This document shows positions 1-11,362 of a DNA stretch of 64,000 nt, piece after piece; the first letter of the stretch is position 1; the number at the start of each line of letters is the position of its first letter. Made by a program: the position numbers and the translations under genes. The notes under the pieces were generated by a model. The model was not told the DNA's origin. It searched no databases and was given only the letters and a program-made list of their open reading frames with translations. The stretch comes from Leuctra nigra (taxonomy: Eukaryota; Arthropoda; Insecta; Plecoptera; Leuctridae): positions 12,863,647 through 12,927,646 of the forward strand of contig OW203762.1 in assembly GCA_934045905.1 (NCBI GenBank). Reading direction: 5' to 3'.

Positions 1-2049
1 ATTGAAAAAACGGAATAATTTTTTTTTGTTTTTTTTTGGCGCTTATCGACTTGGTTTATACCGGAGATTATTAATATTACAGTGCATGCCCAAAATAACC
101 ACTCCGTAAAGATAAAGATCCCAATAATTACCTGTGAGCACGTTGATACGCCGCGAAGTCCGAGGATCTCGTCCAACACGGTAACAACGTGATCAGCGAG
201 AAACAACAGACAGCGACATCAGCTAGACCAAAGAGCCGAGTTGAACGACTCATTTCTAATTACCTACACAAGAACAGAAACAATGAGAAAGCAGCAAAGT
301 TACCTCCAGAAATTAACTAGAATTTAACTCTACTAGGCTGAAATGAGCAAAAGTTACGCCACCACATACTAAAACTACTACTTTATAAGTAATGAACGGT
401 CCTAACAGCAACTTATGTTTACTTTACGTTAGTCTACTGACGTTAGCACAAGTGGTGTTATAATACATGTCAATGCACAATGCTGTCCGGATAGCTTCCT
501 CTGCGGTTACCCATAGCAGTGCATCAAAGTGTTCGAACTGCATCAAAGTAGTCCGTCCACATCACGACCAAAGCCTGAAGTACGTAGAACACTACGCCGA
601 AGCGCAAGCCCACGCATAGTGCCGAGGAAGTGTTGCATTCCAACGCAACTCATGTTCGATTCGAATGAACCCCAGAGAAGATAGCACAAGTCACGCCACC
701 GCACTAACAGCACTGGTGCACGCACAAATGAGCGAGACACGCAACATTCAGCGCACATGAACCGTGCAGCAGAGAGATACAGTAACGCAACCCGTGTTCA
801 CTTTAGTTACTACTAATATGGGAACTATTCCAGCCTGATTATTGGACATGCGCCGGACAACGCAATCCTGTCGAGCATCATCTGTCGTTATCATGCGAAT
901 CTGAAACAATAGAGAACAGTTTTGTTACTCTCAGTTGTTCGCGTGCTCGTTTTGTCCTACAGTTCTGTCAGAAGGTCTTTGGGCATGCACTGGAATAATC
1001 ATTTAAAAGTATGTATCTAAACATGTAAACCAAAAGGAGTGTGTGCTTTTAATTTCTTTAAAATGGTTTTTGTTGTTCTGAATCACACTGGGCTTGGTTT
1101 TTGTCAGACGTCACCAACTCTAAAGACACGTGATTTATACATAACTGATTCAGCCTGTGGAGGGAATTGGTTAGGAGTTCGTTGGCCCCCTCAGATGCTG
1201 GGAATCTGTAAACAATTCAGTTAGTCGACGGAGATCTCTGAAATACCGGATTCTTCATCATCTTCAACGCTCTTGTCAGCAGCTGGGAATCCTCAGGACA
1301 TGGAACGCTGATCGATGATGACTGGTGTCGAACCGCGGACTCTTGGTCTTGATCGGAGATCCTCATTCACGAAGCGCAGTTATCTTGTGCTAGCTCGTAG
1401 TCCCAGCAGAGATAGCATTGGCCCCGGTGGAGATTTGGTTGTGTAGTAGTGATCAAGTAAATTGATTGGTTTCTATTTGAATTCTTAACATGGCTGAACC
1501 ATTCACGTCGAGGTATGAGAGAGAAATGATGTATTTTCTTTCCTGTCCCTCACCTAAAGATAATGACTAATTGTTGACGTATCCGGGCAACTATGATTGT
1601 AACAGTGACATTTAGTAGTTATTGCTGTGGACAACGGATTGTTGACGGTTGAATATTCCAGCAGATTATCCACTAGCAACAATAGCATCCAATAATATAC
1701 ATAATAAGTGATAATAATAATGTAAATATCCGAAATAACTCATTTTTAGCGCGTCCTTTATGCACAGCCCCAGTGAACTCCATGGTTAAATATTGTAACT
1801 AGAGACGGCATTGCAGGCAGTTTCAGCTACGCCTGAGAGGTAGGCAACCAGCACGACACATGCGCATAGATGTGGCTTACCGTCTAGGAGCAAATTATAA
1901 TGCCTGTCATAAAATACGTAAATTTTAGAGTAAAAAAACAGCTAATAACATATCAATTAGTTATCAAGTGATGCAACAAATAAAAAACTTTTGGAAACGA
2001 CATTTGTGTGTATTTAATCTGCAATACACTATATAAAAAAGTTAAACAC
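1..2049. other. No supported gene; duplicated non-coding DNA
   Basis: Only short reading frames occur, and I recognise none of them. The whole stretch recurs at 51,366-53,422. Conservation between the copies reflects recent duplication and is not evidence of coding. Confidence 0.6.
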
Positions 2050-2316
2050 TACCGTAAAATGGGGTGACAAGGAATCGTGGGGTGACAAGAAAAAATTTCG
2101 GGAAAATAATTCAATTTCCAATATCTTTTACATTTTCTGAACAAAACATTTGAAATTCGCGCCACACTTAGAAGCTAGCTTGACGCAGTTGACTAAATGT
2201 CAGTGCTCACAATCAAGAAGGCTGTGACTGAGTGACAGCATCTTGAAAGTGCGCTCCAAAAGTGTCACAAAACGTTGTCGGCAAAACTTGGTCTGCCCAC
2301 AAAATTCTGCTGAACG

Positions 2317-2443
2317 GTAAGCATCCTCGTATTTTTTTATTGCATTCCAGTACTATAATAGCTATAAAGAAAATTTATCATTCCTGTGAAATGCATCCTT
2401 CAATATAAAAAATATTGAAATGTGATTATGTTGCTTTTTGTAG
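2317..2443 (+). other. Possible 5' UTR intron of the transposase gene
   Basis: A good donor (CGGTAAGC) lies at 2315-2322. A pyrimidine-rich acceptor (TTGCTTTTTGTAG) ends at 2443, 25 bases before the ATG. The 127-bp span contains no conserved coding. The prediction is from splice signals only. Confidence 0.4.
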
Positions 2444-2468
2444 GTTAAGTGGGGTCACAAGAAGCACA

Positions 2469-4304
2469 ATGCCCAGAAAATACCAAGCCGATCCAAGAGT
2501 GAAAAGAAGGATCAAACCAAACTTAGCAACTATTGGAGTTGCCATGCAAGCTGTTAAAGATGGTATGTCCATCAGTATAGCTGCCACGACATACCAAGTT
2601 GACTATTCAACATTGTATCGTCACCTCAAAGCACCTCCGGGTTCGATGAAGTCAGCCGGCGGTCAACCTACACTCTCTGCCAGTGTGGAGAATTTGATTG
2701 TAGATCGCATAATTACTTGTGGGCAATGGGGGTACCCACTAGATACGATAGATCTGCGAATGCTAGTAAAAAGTTACTTGGACATGAAGGGTATGACAAT
2801 TCCGAAGTTTAAAAACAACTTGCCTGGAAAGGATTTTGCTCAATCCTTTTTGAATAGGCACAAAGCGCGAATATCAGAGAGAATGTGTCAAAACATAAAG
2901 AGAAGCAGGGCTGGTGTGTCCCCAGAAGCCATTAATCAATATTTTGATCATCTATCTGAATCAATTGAAGGCATTCCGCCGTGTAATATCGTCAATTATG
3001 ACGAGACCAACCTTTCCGACGATCCTGGTCGAAAGCGAGTATTGATTCGTCGCGGGACAAAGTACCCCGAAAGAATTATGAATTCTAGTAAGTCGGCTAC
3101 GTCCCTAATGTATGCGGCTGCCGCTGACGGGACTGTTCTGCCGCCTTACGTTGTTTATAAGTCATTACACATGTATGGCTCTTGGACAACCGGAGGACCC
3201 AAAGGAGCGCGCTATAATAGAAGCGTATCGGGGTGGTTTGACGCATGCTGCTTCAGTGACTGGGTGCACACGGTTGCCGTTCCTTACTTACGTCGTCTTC
3301 CAGGCAAGAAAATGTTGATTGGAGACAACCTTGCATCACATTTGTCACCTGACGTCATTAAAACGTGTGAAGATTTAAATATTTCATTCGTGTTTCTTCC
3401 ACCAAATTCCACTCACCTGACGCAACCAATGGATGTTGCATTTTTCCGTCCATTGAAAGGGGCTTGGCGAAAGATCCTAACTGACTGGAAGAAAGGACCC
3501 GGGAGGAAGGAGAGCTGTGTTCCGAAGGACGTGTTTCCTCGTCTGCTAAACCAGTTGTCCTCCGCTTTGGAGCCAAATCAGCAAGCCAATGTTGTCAAGG
3601 GGTTTGAAAAGTGTGGGATTGTTCCCATTGACAGATTTAAAATCTTGTCGCTTATTCCCAATGTGAGCGAAACGAATGGTGCTGAAGATGAAGAGATCAT
3701 AAATGATTCCGTCTCTTCATTATTAAAAGAGATGAGATATGATGTAGCAAAGCCGCGCCAGCAAAGAAAAAAAGTTGTCGTGGTTCCTGGGAAGAGTGTC
3801 CTTGGAGCTGATTTTCAAGAAGATGAAGAAGTCGATGATTCATCGTCTGAGGAGTCGACTCAATCTGAGACTGAAGAAGACGATGAAAATCTGATGTGTG
3901 AGGAGAAAAGTGATGGTGAAGAGAATGAAGGAGAGGTGAATGAATGTGATTTACCGGTGGCCACACAAGAAAACAATCATGCAGTGTCTGGGATTTTCCC
4001 TGTTGAGCTTGCGTGTGACTTAAATCTTGAGGACTGGATTGTTGTCGATTACAGCAATCAACGTGCATCCTCTTCCAAGAAGAACAATTTCTTTTTGGGC
4101 AAGATTGTCGCGCTGCAAGACAGCGACGGCGAGTTTCAAGGTGACTTCTTGCGTGTGCAAAATTACAAAGAATCAAGTTTTGTTAAGCCTAATATTCAAG
4201 ATATTTCATTGTTTAGCTTTGAACAGGTGATTGGCAAAGTTTTGAACCCACAGGTGTTAAGAAGGGGAGGTTTCAAATTTTCTATTAATCTTAGTAAATG
4301 GTAG
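2469..4304 (+). CDS. Pogo/Tigger-type DDD transposase, 611 aa
   Basis: This protein would cut and rejoin the element's own ends. It begins at the first ATG (MPRKYQ); the frame stays open 18 codons upstream but has no ATG there. Residues about 10-60 look like a Psq-type helix-turn-helix, followed by a CENP-B-like DNA-binding region to about 150. The DDE_1 catalytic core shows D178 in NYDET, D286 in IGDN with a following SH, and D322 in QPMD, giving DD35D spacing. Residues about 450-510 are strongly acidic. The C-terminal 100 residues have an aromatic/Gly pattern (NNFFLGKIV) seen in relatives of this class. No stop or frameshift interrupts it, so it may still be functional. The assignment rests on family knowledge of the motifs; activity is an inference. 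Confidence 0.94.
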   Translation: MPRKYQADPRVKRRIKPNLATIGVAMQAVKDGMSISIAATTYQVDYSTLYRHLKAPPGSMKSAGGQPTLSASVENLIVDRIITCGQWGYPLDTIDLRMLVKSYLDMKGMTIPKFKNNLPGKDFAQSFLNRHKARISERMCQNIKRSRAGVSPEAINQYFDHLSESIEGIPPCNIVNYDETNLSDDPGRKRVLIRRGTKYPERIMNSSKSATSLMYAAAADGTVLPPYVVYKSLHMYGSWTTGGPKGARYNRSVSGWFDACCFSDWVHTVAVPYLRRLPGKKMLIGDNLASHLSPDVIKTCEDLNISFVFLPPNSTHLTQPMDVAFFRPLKGAWRKILTDWKKGPGRKESCVPKDVFPRLLNQLSSALEPNQQANVVKGFEKCGIVPIDRFKILSLIPNVSETNGAEDEEIINDSVSSLLKEMRYDVAKPRQQRKKVVVVPGKSVLGADFQEDEEVDDSSSEESTQSETEEDDENLMCEEKSDGEENEGEVNECDLPVATQENNHAVSGIFPVELACDLNLEDWIVVDYSNQRASSSKKNNFFLGKIVALQDSDGEFQGDFLRVQNYKESSFVKPNIQDISLFSFEQVIGKVLNPQVLRRGGFKFSINLSKW

Positions 4305-4892
4305 GTAATTATGCATAGTAATCGCATACTTACTGATATAAATGTTTGATAATAGGTCAAATATGTTACTTTATATCTTATACTATCCTTATAAACATCC
4401 CTATTATTTTATAATAAATTAATTAATCAATTGTACCGTTAAAAGGAGAAAACTTCAATTTTTGCGTTAATTCTAACGATCGTTAATCAAAAAGTGTCTA
4501 ATTATTTTTAAATGAGTAAAATAATACTTTTTTGATGCAATTTAATTTTTCTCAACGCCTCCCCATATTATAAATCACTGTAATCAGCCAAAACACCACT
4601 GTTTTCTTGTCACCCCAATAATGGATTCATGAGAATTTACCAATAAATGACCAATAACAATGGACCTATGGAATTTTTTCAATATATTTCAATCCCTATG
4701 TGTTCCTTGAGCCAAGACCTGAAATGGAATTTCTCAAAATTTTCAAAATCAAATTATTTTGGGAAATATGAGCCATCAAAGGTGAAAAATCTTCCTTGTC
4801 ACCCCATTTTACGGTACGTGTTATTAGTTTCTTAGAAGTTTGAGTTGCCTCCTATCTTCTAATGGCACTGGCAGCTAAGTAAAATCATGCAA

Positions 4893-5526
4893 TTTTTTTG
4901 AGCCAGCAAAGCAAGTGACTCCTTTTTTCGGCTCTTTTGGCACGGACCTCTTCTATTTTTTCCTGTTACTGAGGCTATACAGGTTTCTATGATCGAGCTG
5001 AAATTGTGCACACATGTACAGACCATTTCTGGGCGCTGCAGACCCTAATTTGATTGGTTCAAATAATAAAAAAATATCTTTCGATTGGTTGGTCATCAAT
5101 TTGAAATTTTAACAAGTCATTACGACCAACATTGTCCCAAATCTTACAAAGTTTCAGTCAAATCCTCCCATTGGTTAAAATTTAAAACGATCTTTCCTGT
5201 GAGTTTTGATATGTATACTAGAACCGCCCGATCAACTTAAAACTTTTCTGGTCATTAATTGGGACCCATCTTTTAGGTATTTTTGCTAATTTGAGGAATA
5301 ATCTGTCGTTATTTTCAGAAGTTATCATTTTAAGGACATTTTATTCTATAATCTTAAAATGTTTGAAAACTGTATGCAAAATTTTCATCATTGCCTTCAT
5401 CATTGCCATCTTGACGCTTCAGTTCCAATTGGCCTGTAGACCAGCTGATACTTGCAAGCGCATATCAAATCGCATGCAGTATACCAAGGCTCGCTCCCCA
5501 ACGCGTTACACAGAGCGTTTTCCTAG
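4893..5526 (+). repeat. Interspersed CTAG-ended repeat, short copy
   Basis: It starts near GAGCCAGCAAAGCAAGTG and ends AACGCGTTACACAGAGCGTT then TTCCTAG, followed by T. The internal text (gatcgagctgaaatt, caaagtttcagtcaaatcc) recurs at 48,346-49,481 and, inverted, at 35,116-36,014. It has no coding capacity. The matching copy in the right duplicate ends at 54,132. Confidence 0.7.
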
Positions 5527-6541
5527 TAGATAATTGATAAGTGCACATGCGCCAACAGTATTGTAATAATTAATAATACTTATTGTCTGTATTGCATATT
5601 AGTTCACATGGGATTTGTCTTATGGTATCAACATTCTTTGCGCAGGTGTTGTGTTCTGATGATGCATGAAATTGTTAGTTTATGTAGATTTATGGCTACT
5701 TTATTACTATTTCAAGTGTCACCACGGCACGTAGTATAAACAAACTGGGTCCAGTTACAGAGAGTGGGAGGGAGATCTGCAGGAATGTACCTTCTGTACT
5801 AAAAATATGGAACCTTATTGGTGTATAAAACAGTAGCGATTTGTTTTATATTTGTTTGCAGCTAAACGGTTCAATTTACAGAAAATTTTGGAAGAGATAA
5901 AATGAAGAAAACACTCCCATTTATATGTGGCAGAGCTTCTTGTATATCTATCTATTTTGGTTTTCCTACGTTCCCAAAATACATTTTGCGTCCAGCTTAT
6001 TCCTTATGGGACTAAAATTCTTTGAATACTTTCGATTAAAATCACGTTTTTCGATTTGCTGCTCTCACTGTCACAACCGGATTGGTACCTTCTCATATGT
6101 CTTACAGATATTAATAGTTTGATGTGTATTTATGGTACAATTTTAGTTCAGACCGTTGCCGCCCTTTAATTGTTTTGCATATTCCCTATTTTAAACACAA
6201 AGAAAGTCCCTGCTTGAAATGACAGTAGGTATAATACCTTAGAGGAATTAGAACTAGATCTATTGTAAAAAGGACGTATCTTACAGTTTGCTTTTCCCTA
6301 TTTTATAATTTAATCAATTTTAAATATTTTAATTCAGGTTTAAAATAATGAATAGTCTTGTCAAAATTGATATCTTTCTAAATCCCGGTCGGCGATCTTG
6401 TTCATCACAGCTCATCAGTGATCACTAATTTGATGATTTTTAAATAAATATCCTCAAAAACATAAAATGATTTTTTAAAGTTACAGATGAAGCATTCCCA
6501 ATTTAGCACCCATATCTCCTAAATAATTTTTAAATATGATT

Positions 6542-6800
6542 TTTTTGCTGGGTTTTAACGTCGCACTGTTCTGCAGCGAGGCTAATGGCGACGGATGAAT
6601 GATTATGATAATGATTGGGAGATGATGGTGAAGAGTAGGTAAGGATGGAATGTGGGAAGGAGGCGGTCGTTGCCTATTAGTAGGGTACCTTCCCAACATT
6701 TGCCTGTCAACTGAGGGAATATACTACGAAAAACCCCAGTCAGGAAGGACGGCTGCGGGAATCGAACCCGGGTCTCCGGAATACCAACCTGTTTCGCTCT
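6542..6800 (-). mobile_element. tRNA-type SINE
   Basis: Read on the minus strand, it has a pol III B box (GGGTTCGATTCCC) near its head. A body of about 200 bp follows, ending CGTTAAAACCCAGC and then an A run. The tRNA head without a tRNA fold and the A-rich 3' end fit a tRNA-derived SINE. The duplicate copy is at about 55,147-55,406. Confidence 0.6.
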
Positions 6801-7025
6801 TCTCAAAACGATTTTATAATAAGTTGCGGTAACCAAAATATTGCATAAAATATAAGACAACAAGAGCAAATTAATATTTTAAGTTGTTGTTCGTTAGTAT
6901 TATTAATATGAAATGAAATGATTTGATCAAACTCCAGTTTACATCGATGTAAATGAGGAAAAGGTTATCTCGGGCAAAACGTCTGACCTCTTTCCTCTCT
7001 GCTTGAATCACGGCCGTCATTTGGC

Positions 7026-7139
7026 ATGAGCATACGTTGCAGAGAAGATCGTGGCAAGATGCTAGCGTCTGGCTTGATCTGTTTTCTGGGCCTCATTGGT
7101 TCCTCGCTTCAAGCTCCTCCAACTCATAACAACGGTGTA
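7026..7139 (+). CDS. Possible small secreted-protein first exon (uncertain)
   Basis: From ATG at 7026 or 7059 the frame gives a hydrophobic stretch (GLICFLGLIGSSLQA) like a signal peptide. It meets a donor-like GTGTAGGTAAGAT at about 7135-7147. In the right copy (55,632 on) the second ATG is ATA but the frame is kept. No downstream exon was identified, so this may be chance. Confidence 0.2.
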
Positions 7140-7574
7140 GGTAAGATCAAAGCTGCATCAGCAGATTACTTACAACCAATCGAGCCATGGTCTCCGATCT
7201 TCTCTTCTTGTTGTCATACACAATCTCTACACAACTTGAACACTTCTCGTGTCTAGTTTCTGAGATACATTTAGTTTTCTCCTCTATGTTGGCCAATTAT
7301 GGCAGCCAAGTAAAATAGTGTCATATTAGGATAATAATGAAGATTTAATTTTTACGTATAGGTAATGTGAAAGTAGTATTGCTCTAAATTATCGGTGAAT
7401 AAACAGATTCAAATTTTGGATGGTTTACCACCAAAAATTAAAAGACTTCGCCAATTTCAGTTAGTCTGAAATCTGTCTTCCTCATTTAGTCTTGTTGTAT
7501 AGCCTTGTACAAAAATATGACAGTGATGCGTAATATTCTTTTAATTGCCTGATAAGTCGGCTGATACGTTGCAT

Positions 7575-7618
7575 CACCCCCTTCTTCATGCACTCTCTAG
7601 TGCATGAAGAAGGTGGTG
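7575..7618. repeat. 20-bp-arm hairpin
   Basis: The arms CACCCCCTTCTTCATGCACT and its near-complement flank a 4-base CTCT spacer, with one mismatch. It is present in both duplicate copies (right copy at about 56,182-56,225). The function is unknown; it may be a worn MITE. Confidence 0.6.
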
Positions 7619-8127
7619 GGTTGCATAATAAAATTTGGAACAGAACATACTGCATTATTTTATAGGTTGTAAATGCTCGCCGTCATCAAGCAATACAGCG
7701 TCAATAGAGTAAGAGGGGAGATATAAATTACATAGATATCATTATAGAAGATAATTCCGTTAAAAGTATGAAAATATAGATATTCAAAATATTTATGGAT
7801 AATAAATAATAAATGCATTAAGACGGAAGAAGCTTTTAACAGGCTTTTAAAACAATGTTTGCCATGAAAATTTAAAACATAAATAAGTTTTGCGGGGGGG
7901 CTTTAATTTGGGTCAATATTCCAGAGAAACCAAGATATCGATCTTGCTACAAATCAAGAAGTATGGAACAGACTGAATAGTGATGAATCTTTGTGACATA
8001 TTGGCCTAATCCCGCACTTCATTTTACTTGTAATACGGGAAGATCAGTACAACCGAGATTCGAGCAGTAAATTTCACCCTCCACTGGCAGATTGACCTGT
8101 TGGCCAATAAACAGAGGTTTCAGCCAA

Positions 8128-8325
8128 TATTAACCTCGTCAATGATTGGTCGTCATCGAGATCTTCAAGTCCGCACCATCGAAGACCTCTTCAAACAGCA
8201 GGAAGAGCAGCTCTACGAGTCCCTGGACGAGGTGCCCGACCAGCTCATCAGGGACCAGTACTACTCTACACTACCAGCCCATGGGACCGCTTCAAGCGTC
8301 CCATGTCACTGTTCATGAAGTCATC
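8128..8325 (+). pseudogene. Possible LINE ORF2 C-terminal remnant, plus strand
   Basis: The frame reads IGRHRDLQVRTIEDLFKQQ then YESLDEVPDQLIRD. This resembles the tail of jockey-type reverse transcriptase polyproteins (a short LE/LDE-x-P-N/D-P/Q-L motif). It has no RT motifs and no intact ends. The copy in the right duplicate is at 56,734-56,931. Confidence 0.35.
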
Positions 8326-8585
8326 CGTGACACTCCATCCAGCGTCAGCAGACAACGCATCTGAAGGACACCTACCCGAGCAGCAACTTTCTAGTTTTAA
8401 TACTATAAACGTTTAGTTATAAACGTATTTTACATGGTATCAGGCAACCCGTTAGATTACTTTTCTAATAAGATAGACAGGAGCTGCTTTTTTCAGTCTA
8501 TGACTGACGGCTCCCTCAGATATCGACGCTGAGGCCGGTCATTGGAAGCGGTCCCACGGACTGACTGGATGAATGGATTGGAGTT

Positions 8586-9040
8586 CTAGAATCGCTGGTT
8601 GAACCTGAGCAGATGGTCGGCCAAGAACTCCAAATCCAGCTGCTCGTGGACCTCATCGGTTCTTGTGAACGACGGCAATCCTAGGGCAAACCTTCCTACC
8701 TTGTTTTGCACCCGCTGAAGGATCTGCAGCAGGTGCGTAGCTAAAAGACGGCCTGATGATAGCCGTGTAGACCCGGCGCTTGGTGTCGGCGGACATAACG
8801 TTGCTGCGAAGAAGTGGGCAGAGCGCCGCCATCTTCTTCGTCGCTCGCTCGACGTGAGCGCGCCAGGTGAGCTTGGCATCCAGGACGACTCCGAGGTAGA
8901 GGCTGAGGGGTCCACGAGATGATCTCGCCGCACACAGCGTCAGTAGCGGATGATTGCTTCACCTCGCGACGATGAGAGAGTCACCGTCGTCTTGGACGCG
9001 TTCAGCTTGATGCGCCAAGTGGCGTACCAAGCCGATTGGA
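8586..9040 (-). pseudogene. Degenerate non-LTR retrotransposon (jockey-like) ORF2 fragment
   Basis: The minus strand reads, across frameshifts, LTWRAHVERATKKMAALCPL, RVYTAIIRPSF and LQRVQNKVGRFALGLPSFTR then LADHLLRF. This order is typical of the region after the RT domain in jockey/CR1-type LINEs. It is broken by frameshifts. The right copy is at about 57,390-57,800, with a foldback element just beside it. Confidence 0.65.
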
Positions 9041-9049
9041 GAAGATAAT

Positions 9050-10969
9050 ATTAATAGCGTCTGATCACTGGCAGTTGAGGAGAGAAACTGATTCAAACAG
9101 AATCAGAGCAAGACATTTGATACTGTTGGTTGGATCATTCATGTTACTATAGTAACAGTGAAAAATATTAAAATCTTATAATACATTGTAGCGATTAACC
9201 TTTGTTGAAGCCCGTATACACTTTAACTATGTGCCTGAATTTGGCTACACACATTTCAAACATTAACCTAATAAGTAATGTAAACTTATTGAAAACAGAA
9301 AATTTAAATAATTTTAAAACTACATAAAATGAAAATACAAAGAATAATTTTGGTGCATTGAGGTTGCACCGGCCACGAACTTATATTTTATTATTGGTTT
9401 ATATACTTAGTTCTTTATCTTCTTGTGATGCCCTCTTTTTAACAAACATGCCAAAAAAAGCTTTCATTTATTTAACTTTTTATGTTCTGTTTTCAATTTG
9501 TTTTCATTATGTATTGCGTAATGTTTGAAATTTCAAATTTGGAAGCTCATTTTATGCCTAATTCAGGCACAAAGTTAAGCGTATGGTGCTGTGAACATGT
9601 TTTAACAATATTATTGCTAAAACTAGACTAGACATCTAGCTAAAACTCGACATCATTGCTTGGCCCTCCTTTTAGATCTCAATATCTTTAGGTGGGAAGG
9701 TGCTTGGCAGTCTTTTTACAAGTTTGGTTTTTGTTCATAAGGTATGTTATAACTAAGGTATAGTTGAGTGTATGAGTAGTTATTACAAAGTCCAGTGCAC
9801 AACTTGTTATTTCACGAGGTTATTTCACCACGATAAAATTAAATCTTTGATCGAAAAATGATATGAAATTAGAAATATGAGCAAGACTGCACAAATCTCA
9901 AATTAAAATGCTTCAAATGACACTAATACAGAAGATTGTTCAGTTGCCCGTACGAATTTGACTTTGACATTTACTCTGCTCTCTTGTGATTGGTTTGTCA
10001 TTAAGGTGAAACAGTGTTTTGCAATAACAAATAGATTTCTTATTTCAGCTTTTTCCTTATACCAAAAACCTTGAGACACTTGTGACAGTTGTGCATGATA
10101 ACGTTCTAACAACACCTTTAATTTCCCTTATAACTTACACATTCACTATGCCTTATACCATACCTTATTTCAATTGTGCATCAGGCTTTACGAGTCCAAG
10201 TGATATGAGTGCCATGTTTTCCTGAAGAGTTTCAGCCTCATTGCGATAATCCATCATCAGTTGAGCTTCTTTCTGGACCTCGAGTCGAATGGTGTTGGTT
10301 CTTTTGAAGTCGCTATTAAGTCTTCTGTTCCGGTTAATTGATTACACAGCTGCTAAGCAGCAAGATCTCTTGAAGTTGATTGTTTATACTTCATTATTGA
10401 CACAAACTCAACCATATTGTTAGAAAAAAATCTAGTGTCGTTTTGAGAAAGCGTATCCATATCCAATTATGCAAAACGATATTAATATAGGTATTTATAA
10501 TGGAATTGCAACATTCATTAAGGGTCAATAGGCTAGATTTCAAAATAGTAATTCCAAACTTTTACATTCATCAACAAATGAATAACTCCTGTAATCTCGC
10601 TAATATTCTTCACTCTTGTCGACCACTAAGTCACTTTTGTAGGGTTGTGCCGGTTAAAAATTATATGTGATCATGTACGTGTAACAGAAAAAAACTTTCT
10701 AAAAAAAAATGAAAAGATTTTAATTGGACGAATCCAATTCCTAGTTTGCTCAAGCCAGAGAGGACGAAACAAGGTAATACTCGTATATTATTCACTCTGA
10801 AAGTTTTTAAATTTCAAACTAAAGCTACCTTTATTTCAGAAGAATAGCAGAAAATATGTCGTGAATATATTAATCATAATGCATTCATATTTTGGACGAG
10901 ATAATACAATAATTTATTTGAAATGTGAGACAAGACAATTGTGAAAAACATACTATGAATGTTAATTTA
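9050..10969. other. Non-coding DNA downstream of the FSIP2-like gene
   Basis: AT-rich sequence with no supported exon. About 170 bp around 9907-10,079 are absent from the right copy, where a short repeated CAAATTAAAAT marks the junction. This suggests deletion between micro-repeats. Confidence 0.5.
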
Positions 10970-11362
10970 TTATTTAGTTAGTGTCGATTTCCGTCCCAGT
11001 GTGACTGATGGTCGGACAAGTTTCGGCTCTCTAAGCCCCTTCTGCAGCACGTCCCTGACGATGTAGTTGGCGATGTGGTTCACCTCGCACGCCTTCATCA
11101 CGTCCGACGGCGGCTTCATGAGGATGGTCGTCAGCAACCTCTCGACGAACACCTTCAGACTCATCTTGACCTCGGTCGTGACTTGACCGTGCGCGAGGCG
11201 GCTGATCACCTCCTTCAGGAGGTCGTTGGCGAAGTCGGTGAGCATCGCGATCAACTGCCGCTGCTCGAGGAAGGCGAGGTGGCTCTCGCGCGCTAATAAG
11301 GCGGCGGCGGCGGCGGCGGCGTCGTCGGGGAGGGTGGAGGCGACGAGGGAGGTCAGGGAGGA
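10970..11362 (-). CDS. FSIP2-like last exon (131 codons with stop)
   Basis: Starts after CATGTTGCAG with SSLTSLVASTLPDD, a run of seven Ala from repeated GCC codons, then LAFLEQRQLIAMLTDFANDL and VKMSLKVFVERLLTTILM, to the stop. Its first ~85 bases with the acceptor are the parent of the 118-bp array directly upstream. Phase 0 fits exon 12. Confidence 0.8.
   Translation of the reverse strand, partial: SSLTSLVASTLPDDAAAAAAALLARESHLAFLEQRQLIAMLTDFANDLLKEVISRLAHGQVTTEVKMSLKVFVERLLTTILMKPPSDVMKACEVNHIANYIVRDVLQKGLREPKLVRPSVTLGRKSTLTK

Larger units (their letters stand above)
2052..4814 (+). mobile_element. Complete pogo-like (Tc1/mariner superfamily) DNA transposon
   Basis: Perfect 21-bp terminal inverted repeats begin CCGTAAAATGGGGTGACAAG (2052-2072 and 4794-4814). 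They are flanked by a TA target duplication (2050-2051, 4815-4816). An inner 12-bp repeat, TGGGGTGACAAG at 2078-2089, is mirrored at 4606-4617 and could be an extra transposase-binding site. The element encodes one intact transposase. The right copy of the segmental duplication holds the undisturbed sequence, CACTACGTG with a single TA, at about 53,423. The element therefore inserted after the duplication or was precisely lost from the other copy. Confidence 0.96.

Noticed and set aside
132..206. Minus-strand frame FLADHVVTVLDEILGLRG ending at a GTAATT donor, present in both copies (51,487-51,561)
   Set aside because: It has no ATG, no clear acceptor and no partner exon. Conservation between recent duplicates is uninformative.
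543..758. 71-codon minus-strand frame repeated at 51,932-52,129
   Set aside because: No splice, start or family support; the two copies end differently because of an indel.
3112..4176. Frames overlapping the transposase on both strands
   Set aside because: Shadows of the intact transposase.
6545..6790. tRNA gene on the minus strand near GGGTTCGATTCCC
   Set aside because: The B box is present but no acceptor or anticodon stems form around it; better explained as a SINE.
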